64,000 nt of DNA from JARRKU01 sp050288425 (GTDB lineage: Bacteria; Desulfobacterota; Desulfobacteria; Desulfobacterales; Desulfosarcinaceae). The first letter of the stretch is position 1, and each line of letters opens with the position of its first letter. The stretch is taken from the NCBI GenBank assembly GCA_050288425.1, contig JBNKDU010000167.1:1-64000 (forward strand), written 5' to 3'. The notes under the pieces are model-generated. The model saw nothing but the letters and a program-made list of their open reading frames with translations. It was not told where the DNA came from and did no database searches. The position numbers and the translations under genes were made by a program. Shown here in pieces: positions 57,735 through 64,000 of the stretch.

Positions 57735-58694
57735 TCACCTAATGAATGGATCCGCGTCGTATTCATACACCGCGGCCGCCAGCAGAGGAATCATGATCTC
57801 GTGATGGCCGGTGATGGCGTAGCCGCGGCCCCCTTCGAGAACGGGTCGCTGGACCACGTTCACCCGGGGCCGGTAGTGTTGAATCATATCGAAGTTGGCG
57901 GTGGTGAAATCGGACACCCGGTGGCCCAGGTTGCGGCTGACGGCCAAGACTTTGAGAAATACCTCCGGCATGATCACGGCGCTGCCCAGGTTGAGCACCA
58001 CCCCCCCACCCCCCAACCGGGACACCGTATGGGCCAGAATGCGGAAATCGCGGAGGGAGGCCGTCCCGATGGCGGCCCCGTCCGCTGTGGGATGCTGGTG
58101 CACGATATCGGTGCCCAGGGCCACGTGCAGGGTATAGGGAACCTTCAGCTCGGCACACCGGGCCAGCAAGGCCCGCTGCCGGTGCCGGGCCTTCCGCCGG
58201 ATCAGCAGGTTGCCCACGGTCTCGCCGAATCCGGCGTCGCCGGCAGCGGCCTCACCGGCGGCGGTGTTGATCAGTTCGGCGGTGTCGGCGGCCATGCCGA
58301 AACTGCCGTCGTTCAGGTGCGCGGCCACATCCTCGGAGGTGTGGCCGCAGACGGCCAGCTCGGTATCATGCACCGCAGCGCTGCCGTTGGAGGCGAAGTG
58401 GTGGATAAACCCCCTGGCCGCCATGTCGGCGAGAATGGGGCTGCAGCCGGTCTTGATGACATGACCGCCCAGCATGGCGATCACCGGTTTACCGAGACGT
58501 CTGGCCCGCACGATGGCCCGGGCCACGGCCTTGAAATCGTCGGCCCGCAGCACGGCGGGCCAGGTATCGAGGAATTCGCGGAATGAGATGCCCGGCCGGG
58601 GAGGCTTTCCCTCCAGATCGGCGGTCACCTTGGATGCGCGGTCCCGGGCCTGGTGGGTCCTCACCGCCTTCAAATCGATTTCATCGTAGGGCAT
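57735..58694 (-). CDS. Deoxyhypusine-synthase-like protein in the heptose operon
   Basis: 319-residue soluble protein. Gly-rich segments VIAMLGGHVIKTGCSPILADMAARGFIHHFASNGSAAVHDTELA and RLGGGGVVLNLGSAVIMPEVFLKVLAV suggest a Rossmann-like nucleotide-binding fold; the overall pattern recalls deoxyhypusine-synthase-related bacterial proteins of unknown role. Assignment is tentative, and no target eIF5A is expected in bacteria. It stops 4 bp before gmhA, so it is likely the first gene of the heptose operon. The start at 58694 (MPYDEIDLKAV) is the first ATG; a TTG at 58739 is possible. Confidence 0.72.
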   Translation of the reverse strand: MPYDEIDLKAVRTHQARDRASKVTADLEGKPPRPGISFREFLDTWPAVLRADDFKAVARAIVRARRLGKPVIAMLGGHVIKTGCSPILADMAARGFIHHFASNGSAAVHDTELAVCGHTSEDVAAHLNDGSFGMAADTAELINTAAGEAAAGDAGFGETVGNLLIRRKARHRQRALLARCAELKVPYTLHVALGTDIVHQHPTADGAAIGTASLRDFRILAHTVSRLGGGGVVLNLGSAVIMPEVFLKVLAVSRNLGHRVSDFTTANFDMIQHYRPRVNVVQRPVLEGGRGYAITGHHEIMIPLLAAAVYEYDADPFIR

Positions 58695-58790
58695 GGGTCG
58701 ATTTCGGTTTCCGGTTGATAATGGGGCACCTATACCCAATCACCATTCAAAAGCCAAGGCTCAATTTGGCGCCCGACATGCCCTTGAAAT

Positions 58791-58876
58791 GTAGGGTCGG
58801 CCTCTGCGCCGGCCGGTTCGGAGATCCATCGGCGGGCCGGATTCCAAACGCGGCGGGCACGGAGGCCCGCCCTGCG
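58791..58876. repeat. Inverted pair of REP-like units before msbA
   Basis: Unit 1 (58791-58815) starts GTAGGGTCGGCCTC; the complement of unit 2 (58851-58876) starts CGCAGGGCGGGCCTCCG. The two align over about 24 bases with roughly five differences, in opposite orientation and 35 bp apart. This is the arrangement of paired intergenic REP elements. No gene lies in 58695-59010. Confidence 0.6.
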
Positions 58877-59010
58877 AAGACCATTTCCCGGCCGAAATCT
58901 CCCACAAAAATGCGGGGCCGGGTCGAAATCCCCGAATCATTTACAAAAGGGATGACTTACGTTACATACTGGGCGGCCCGCGGCCGGGTCGCGGATTGTA
59001 TATATAGGTA

Positions 59011-60816
59011 ATGAAAGCACAAAGGAACTCGGCATTGATTGGTCTCCCCCGATTCGAATTCAGAACACGCCATCGCCGCGTGTTGAAACATATCCTGGAC
59101 AACCGCAAGCGGTTGATCATCGCCGGCCTCTGCAGCCTGATGATCTCGGCGGCCACCACCACCATGGGCTATCTGATCAAACCGGTGATCGACGACATCT
59201 TCGTCAACCAGGATACCACCGGCCTGATGTTCTTTCCCTTGCTGGTCATCGGCGTCTTCCTGATCAAGGGCATCGGCCGCTACGGCCAGGATTACCACCT
59301 GACCTATGTGGGCGAGGACATTATCCGGCGCCTGCGCAACCAGCTCTACAGCCGGATTCAGGACCTGCCCATCTCCTTTTACCAGCGCGAACGCACGGGG
59401 GTACTCATGTCGCGGATCATGAATGACGTGAACATCCTCAAAAACATGGTTTCCAACACGGTCAACGGTGCCTTGCGGGACGCCTCCTCCATCGTCGGCC
59501 TGACCGCGGTGATTTTCTACCAGAACTGGCGCATGGCCATCCTTGCCTTCCTGATCCTGCCCTTGGCCTTCTTTCCCATTTTCAGCATCGGCCGCCGCGT
59601 ACGTAAAGTGCGGACCGGCTGCCAGGAGGCCACCGGAGAAATGAGCGCCTTCCTGCACGAGACCCTTTCGGGCAACAAGATCATCAAGGCCTTCGGCATG
59701 GAAGAATATGAGAAGCGGCGCTTCGACGACAAATCGGAACACCTGTTCCGGATGGAAATCAAAGAGGTCCTCGTGCGTTCGCTCTCTTCTCCGATCATGG
59801 AATTTCTGGGCGGGTTGGGGATCGCCTTCGTGATCTGGTACGGAGGCTGGGAGGTGATCCGGGGCAATACCACCCCGGGAACCTTCATCAGCTTCCTGAC
59901 CTGCGTCATGCTGCTCTACGAGCCGGTAAAAAAACTGAGCAACCTGAACAATTCCATACAGCAGGGTCTGGCGGCGGTGGACCGCATCTACGCCGTATTG
60001 GAAACCGAGTCCGATATCGAGGATCCGAAGGAGCCGCTGCCCATTCCGGAAGGCATCGACGCCATCCGCTTCGAGGATGTCGAGTTCGGCTACGGCGACA
60101 AACCGGTCCTCCGGGAGATCCGGATCGATATCCACCAGGGGCAGGTGCTGGCCCTGGTGGGCATGAGCGGCGGCGGCAAATCCACGCTGGTGAACCTGAT
60201 CCCCCGCTTTTTCGACGTCGACCGCGGCCGGGTGACCATCAACGGCACCGACATCCGCAACTTCCGGGTGGCCGATCTGCGTCGGCAGGTGGCCATGGTG
60301 ACCCAGGAGCCGATCTTGTTCAACGAAACCGTGCGCGACAACATCGCCTACGGCAATTCCAAAGCCCCGGAAGAGGCCATCGTCCGTGCCGCCAAGGCCG
60401 CTTACGCCCATGACTTCATCCAGCGCCTGCCCCAGGGGTACGACACCCCCATCGGCGAGTTGGGCGGACGGCTCTCCGGGGGGGAGAAACAACGCCTGTG
60501 CATCGCCCGGGCCCTGCTCAAGGACACGCCCATCCTGGTCCTGGACGAGGCCACCTCCTCCCTGGATACCGAATCGGAATCCCTGGTGCAGCAGGCCCTG
60601 GAAAACCTCATGCGCGGGCGCACCACCCTGGTGATCGCCCATCGGCTCTCCACCGTGGCCAAGGCCGACAAGATCGTCGTCCTGGTGTCCGGCCGGGTAG
60701 TGGAGGAAGGCACCCACGAAGAACTGCTGGCGCGGGGCGGCGAATATGCGAAGCTGCACAACATGCAGCTGACCGCCCAGGATCCGGGCGCCGCCGCCGC
60801 CGATGCGCCCAACTGA
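59011..60816 (+). CDS. msbA: Lipid A-core flippase MsbA-type ABC transporter
   Basis: 601 residues. Six transmembrane helices in the first about 325 residues, then an ATPase domain with Walker A GMSGGGKST (about 384), Q-loop TQEPILF, signature RLSGGEKQR (about 488), Walker B ILVLDEATSSLD and H-loop IAHRLSTV. It is a half-transporter that dimerises to flip lipid A-core. Nearby heptose and glycosyltransferase genes support the LPS role over multidrug export. Ribosome site is weak. Confidence 0.9.
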   Translation: MKAQRNSALIGLPRFEFRTRHRRVLKHILDNRKRLIIAGLCSLMISAATTTMGYLIKPVIDDIFVNQDTTGLMFFPLLVIGVFLIKGIGRYGQDYHLTYVGEDIIRRLRNQLYSRIQDLPISFYQRERTGVLMSRIMNDVNILKNMVSNTVNGALRDASSIVGLTAVIFYQNWRMAILAFLILPLAFFPIFSIGRRVRKVRTGCQEATGEMSAFLHETLSGNKIIKAFGMEEYEKRRFDDKSEHLFRMEIKEVLVRSLSSPIMEFLGGLGIAFVIWYGGWEVIRGNTTPGTFISFLTCVMLLYEPVKKLSNLNNSIQQGLAAVDRIYAVLETESDIEDPKEPLPIPEGIDAIRFEDVEFGYGDKPVLREIRIDIHQGQVLALVGMSGGGKSTLVNLIPRFFDVDRGRVTINGTDIRNFRVADLRRQVAMVTQEPILFNETVRDNIAYGNSKAPEEAIVRAAKAAYAHDFIQRLPQGYDTPIGELGGRLSGGEKQRLCIARALLKDTPILVLDEATSSLDTESESLVQQALENLMRGRTTLVIAHRLSTVAKADKIVVLVSGRVVEEGTHEELLARGGEYAKLHNMQLTAQDPGAAAADAPN

Positions 60817-60831
60817 AGCCGGGTCCCTGCC

Positions 60832-61815
60832 ATGTGGACGAAAATCAAATCCAATCCGGGACTGACCGCGCTGGTCCTCCTCTCGGCGATCCTCATGACG
60901 GCGGCCGCCTGGGTGGACCGGTCATGGACCCGGGCGCTGGGCGGGATCGTCCGCCCCGGTTTCGAGGAGATCATGGGCCGTTCCATATTCGAAGGGGAAG
61001 GTTTGGGAATCAACGACCTCGCGTTGCTGATGCTGCTGTCCGCCATCGGCGTCTACTGCCTCGCCTGCCGCCGGCCCGCGAACCGGCGCCGGGCCGCCTG
61101 GCGCCCCCAGGCGGGATTCATCCTGGTCTCGGGCCTGGTCATCGGCGTCTATTTCGTCCACAGCCTCAAATGGATCATGGGGCGGGCCCGGCCCGAACTG
61201 GTCATCGAAAAAGGCCTGGCCTTCAGCCACTGGTTCGCCTTCGGCCCCCACTTCGTCACCCGGGGAATCTATTCCGGATCCTTTCCCAGCGGCCACACCG
61301 CCCAGATGTTCCTGTTGATGGCGCTGGCCTACGTCCTGGCCGGCGATCCCGGCCGGTCCGCGGGGGTGCGCCTGGCCGGCTGGCTGTGGGGCGCGGTTGC
61401 GTTGACCGCCAGCCTTGCCATGGGACTGGCCCGCTGCATGAGCCTCAGCCACTGGCTCACCGACGTGCTGGGCTCCATCCTGGGCGGCTGGATCCTGATG
61501 CATCTCCTTTACCACCACGTGCTGCGGGTGCCGGATCAACATCGGTTCGTGGTTCGCCATGGACAGCCGCCCCGACTTCCGGCGGCATGGGAAATCGTCC
61601 TCTGTACCCATTGGCTGATCGGCATCCTGGGGCTGATGGGCCTGGCGCTGGCCCTGCGGGCGCTGCTGCTGCAAACCGGCTGGGGACTGCTGGCGCTGCT
61701 TCCGGCCGGCTTGGCTGCGCTCTGGTTTGCCCGGCGCCGATCGACAGAAATCCTTTACCGCGTCTGGCAGGCCAATGAAGAAGCCGTCCTGCCGAGGAGT
61801 ACTTCCCGGCCATGA
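60832..61815 (+). CDS. PAP2-superfamily membrane phosphatase
   Basis: 327-residue polytopic membrane protein. The full PAP2 signature is present: K-X6-RP in KWIMGRARP, PSGH in SFPSGHTAQ, and R-X5-H-X3-D in ARCMSLSHWLTDVLG. The C-terminal about 100 residues add two more hydrophobic segments beyond the minimal fold. Likely substrates are lipid A phosphates or undecaprenyl pyrophosphate. It overlaps the next gene by 4 bp (ATGA). Confidence 0.9.
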   Translation: MWTKIKSNPGLTALVLLSAILMTAAAWVDRSWTRALGGIVRPGFEEIMGRSIFEGEGLGINDLALLMLLSAIGVYCLACRRPANRRRAAWRPQAGFILVSGLVIGVYFVHSLKWIMGRARPELVIEKGLAFSHWFAFGPHFVTRGIYSGSFPSGHTAQMFLLMALAYVLAGDPGRSAGVRLAGWLWGAVALTASLAMGLARCMSLSHWLTDVLGSILGGWILMHLLYHHVLRVPDQHRFVVRHGQPPRLPAAWEIVLCTHWLIGILGLMGLALALRALLLQTGWGLLALLPAGLAALWFARRRSTEILYRVWQANEEAVLPRSTSRP

Positions 61816-63362
61816 CCCAGACCCTGTTCCAGGATAGGCGCAGCCTGCTGCTTCTCGCGGCCGTTGTCGTCTTCTGCCTCTTCTACCACACCGGCACGAT
61901 CCCGCTGTTCGACGAGGATGAGGGGGCCTATGCCCAGGTGACCCAGGAGATGCTGCACAGCGGAGACCTGGTCACTCCGCGACTGGGCGGCGAACCCTTC
62001 TTTCACAAACCGCCGATGATCTATTGGACCCAGGCGATCTGCGTCTCCCTCCTGGGGCCCCGGGAACTCGCCTTTCGCCTGCCGTCGGTGCTGGCCTCGC
62101 TGGCCTGGGGGGTCCTGCTCTTCTGGTTCGTGCGCCGTCACGTCAACCACCGGACGGCGGGACTGGCGGTTTTCATCCTGGTCACCGCCCTGCAGACCAG
62201 CCTGATCACCCGTTCGGCCATCGCCGATGCCCTGCTGAACCTGTTCATCACCCTGACCATGTTCGCCGTCTATACCTACTCCCTGTCGCCACAGAAGAAA
62301 TACGTGGTTGCCGCCTATGTGGGAATGGGCCTGGGGTTCATGACCAAGGGTCCCATCGCCGTGGCCATCCCGGTGATGGTGAGTCTGCTCTACTTCCTCA
62401 GCCGCAGGGAGATGAAAACCTGGTGCCGGCTCATGTTTCACCCGGCCGGCTGGGCGATCTTCCTGGTCATCGCCCTGCCCTGGTATCTGCTGCTGGTCCG
62501 GCAGTATGGATGGCACTTCATCCGCGAGATCTTCCTGGTCCACAACCTGGGACGCTTTCGCAGCCCCATGGAAGGCCACTCCGGCTCGATATTCTACTAT
62601 GTTCCCGTTATCCTGGTGGGGCTCCTGCCCTTTTCCACACTGTTGGTGCGGGCATGTGCCGGGATTCGCTCCGCCTTCTCGCAACCGCTGGACCGGTTCC
62701 TGTGGCTCTGGTTCGCCTTCGTGTTTGTCTTTTTCTCGGTTGCGGGCACCAAATTGCACCACTACCTGGTGTACGGGTATATCCCCCTGGTCATCTTCAT
62801 GGCCCGGGCGGCGGACCGGGAAGAACCCCGCAGCGACTGGCTGCTGGTCTTTCCGGCCCTGCTCTTCCTGGCCCTGCTGTTGCTGCTGCCCGACCTGGGC
62901 CGATGGTGGATTCCACGAGTGGAGGACCGCTTCGCCCAGATGGTGGCCGCCGAAGCGTTGCCGACTTTCGGCATGGGCTACCACCTGGCGGTGGCGCTGA
63001 CCATGGCCGGCCTGGCGGCCGTGGCCGCCCTCCGGCGCTGGCCGACTCCCGCCAAGACCCTGGCCATGGGCGGCCTCTTCTTCCTGCTCGTCTCCGGCGT
63101 GGTGCTGCCGCGGGTGGCCGACATCCTCCAGGGACCGGTGAAGACCATCGCCCTGGCGGCCAGGAAGCAGAACCTCGACGTGGTGATGTGGCGCATGAAC
63201 TACCCCTCTTTCCATGTCTACTACGGTCGGCCGGCCCGGCGGGGGAATCCGAAACCCGGCGATACCGTGATCACCAAGGCGGACAAGCTCGACGACGTAA
63301 AAGCGCACAGCGTCATCTATCAAAAATACGGCATCGTGCTGACCAGGATCGATAACCTCTAG
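61812..63362 (+). CDS. ArnT-like glycosyltransferase family 39 membrane protein
   Basis: 516 residues with about eleven hydrophobic segments. The first periplasmic loop has the catalytic acidic motif FDEDEGAYAQVTQEML and HKPPMIYW, diagnostic of the ArnT/PMT_2 group that moves sugars from a polyprenyl-phosphate donor. The C-terminal part (about 430-516) is a small soluble domain. With the GT2 gene downstream as a donor-lipid maker, it probably decorates lipid A or core; the sugar is unknown. Confidence 0.9.
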   Translation: MTQTLFQDRRSLLLLAAVVVFCLFYHTGTIPLFDEDEGAYAQVTQEMLHSGDLVTPRLGGEPFFHKPPMIYWTQAICVSLLGPRELAFRLPSVLASLAWGVLLFWFVRRHVNHRTAGLAVFILVTALQTSLITRSAIADALLNLFITLTMFAVYTYSLSPQKKYVVAAYVGMGLGFMTKGPIAVAIPVMVSLLYFLSRREMKTWCRLMFHPAGWAIFLVIALPWYLLLVRQYGWHFIREIFLVHNLGRFRSPMEGHSGSIFYYVPVILVGLLPFSTLLVRACAGIRSAFSQPLDRFLWLWFAFVFVFFSVAGTKLHHYLVYGYIPLVIFMARAADREEPRSDWLLVFPALLFLALLLLLPDLGRWWIPRVEDRFAQMVAAEALPTFGMGYHLAVALTMAGLAAVAALRRWPTPAKTLAMGGLFFLLVSGVVLPRVADILQGPVKTIALAARKQNLDVVMWRMNYPSFHVYYGRPARRGNPKPGDTVITKADKLDDVKAHSVIYQKYGIVLTRIDNL

Positions 63363-63383
63363 AACCGAAGCGAACGCGAATCC

Positions 63384-64000
63384 ATGAAACTGAGCATCAT
63401 CATTCCGGCATACAACGAAGAAGACCGAATCGTCCGGACCCTCGAGGAAACCCTGGCCTACCTGGCCCGCCAGCCCTATCGCGCCGAAATCCGCGTGGTC
63501 AGCGACGGCAGCCGCGACCGCACCGGACAGGTGGTGCGGGCGATGCAGACCCCGGCCAACGTCCGGCTGCATTTTCACCAATACCACCCCAACCGGGGCA
63601 AGGGATACGCCGTGCGCTACGGCATGCTGCGGGGCGAGGCCGCGGTGGTGATGTTCATGGACGCCGACTACTCCGTGCCCATGGAGGAAGTGGAGGCGGG
63701 CCTGGCCCTGCTGGAGAAGGGGTTCGATATCGCCATCGCCTCCCGGGCCCTGGAAGGATCGCGCATCGACCATCACCAGAACCGGGCCCGCGAGCTCTCC
63801 GCCAGGATCTACACCCTGGTGCAGAGCCTCTATCTGGGCATCTCCTATCCCGATACCCAATGCGGATTCAAACTCTTCCGGCGTTCCGTCGCCCGGCGCC
63901 TGTTCCGGCGGCAGCGGCTGCACAGCGTGATCTTCGATCCCGAAATCCTGTGGCTGGCCAAACGGGCCGGCTGCCGCGTGGGGCAGTTCCCGGTCCAATG
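63384..64000 (+). CDS. Glycosyltransferase family 2 (polyprenyl-phosphate type), truncated by window end
   Basis: The reading frame from ATG at 63384 runs 205 codons to the window edge without a stop. It shows MKLSIIIPAYNEEDRIVRTLEETL, VVSDGSRDRT, GKGYAVRYGML, the DxD-type MDADYSVP and SRALEGSRI, then DTQCGFKLFRR, which is the dolichyl-phosphate-glucose/mannose synthase type. It would make a polyprenyl-phosphate sugar for the GT39 enzyme encoded 21 bp upstream. The 3' end lies outside the window. Confidence 0.9.
   Translation, partial: MKLSIIIPAYNEEDRIVRTLEETLAYLARQPYRAEIRVVSDGSRDRTGQVVRAMQTPANVRLHFHQYHPNRGKGYAVRYGMLRGEAAVVMFMDADYSVPMEEVEAGLALLEKGFDIAIASRALEGSRIDHHQNRARELSARIYTLVQSLYLGISYPDTQCGFKLFRRSVARRLFRRQRLHSVIFDPEILWLAKRAGCRVGQFPVQ

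Noticed and set aside
58957..60759. 600-codon minus-strand ORF opposite msbA
   Set aside because: Shadow of the ABC transporter; low-complexity acidic/His pattern, no ribosome site.
61755..63998. 747-codon minus-strand ORF, rich in His, Gln, Gly and Pro
   Set aside because: Exact antisense of the GT39 and GT2 genes; composition is that of a GC-rich shadow frame and no domain is recognisable.

Overview
The window is a GC-rich, densely packed piece of chromosome from a Gram-negative bacterium. It most resembles a sulfate-reducer-type deltaproteobacterium (Desulfobacterota, Desulfobacterales/Desulfosarcina-like). This rests on gene content rather than a search: two sigma-54 activators, a pyrophosphate-type phosphofructokinase, a stand-alone Fo gene set separated from F1, Mpl peptidoglycan recycling, DUF4416 beside yicC-remA-gmk, and an LPS heptose/MsbA cluster. 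Nearly everything is core genome. No insertion sequence, prophage or CRISPR array was seen.

Layout. 0.3-5.7 kb (minus): an NtrC-type regulator, its hybrid histidine kinase and a long PPi-type phosphofructokinase. 6.0-10.8 kb (plus): smc and ftsY. 10.8-24.0 kb (minus): acylphosphatase, a divergent BRCT-containing NAD-type DNA ligase coupled to a small PC4-like protein, glyS, glyQ, a GHMP sugar kinase, recO, a tiny membrane ORF, two SurA-like chaperones and mfd. 24.1-25.0 kb (plus): tRNA-Thr, a small coiled-coil ORF and an IHF/HU gene. 25.0-30.4 kb (minus): a GH13_18 sugar phosphorylase with an unknown partner, tRNA-Lys and tRNA-Glu, fabH and mpl. 30.8-34.5 kb (plus): a GAF/AAA+ sigma-54 activator, then a consensus -24/-12 promoter driving a small unknown gene, an M23 peptidase and a lipoprotein. 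34.5-37.0 kb: hemL (minus), a KptA/Tpt1-like protein without its catalytic Arg-His pair, and tRNA-Lys(CTT). 37.2-42.6 kb (plus): rpsF-rpsR-rplI-dnaB-hflX-suhB and a Cys-rich mini-protein. 42.8-46.5 kb (minus): dnaA, an AT-rich intergenic region (candidate oriC), then the Fo genes atpE, atpB, atpI, atpZ. 46.9-54.2 kb (minus): a long run from a Trm112-like gene through DUF4416, yicC, remA, gmk, rlmB, icd, comF and pgeF to pyrK. 54.7-64.0 kb: a UDP-glucuronate decarboxylase (plus), a heptose operon hldE-gmhA plus a deoxyhypusine-synthase-like gene (minus), then msbA, a PAP2 phosphatase, a GT39 transferase and a truncated GT2 gene (plus), which fits lipid A/core assembly and modification.

The least ordinary items are these. 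A sigma-54 activator gene sits directly upstream of a consensus sigma-54 promoter. The KptA-like protein lacks the catalytic Arg-His pair. DnaA has a rewritten DNA-recognition loop and lies next to an AT-rich region. A divergent ligase is translationally coupled to a PC4-like protein. The ATP synthase c subunit keeps most Na+-site residues. A fold-back repeat of about 170 bp has a partial second copy 8 kb away. I did not find a large, clearly novel multi-gene system; the candidates are local and are described as such.
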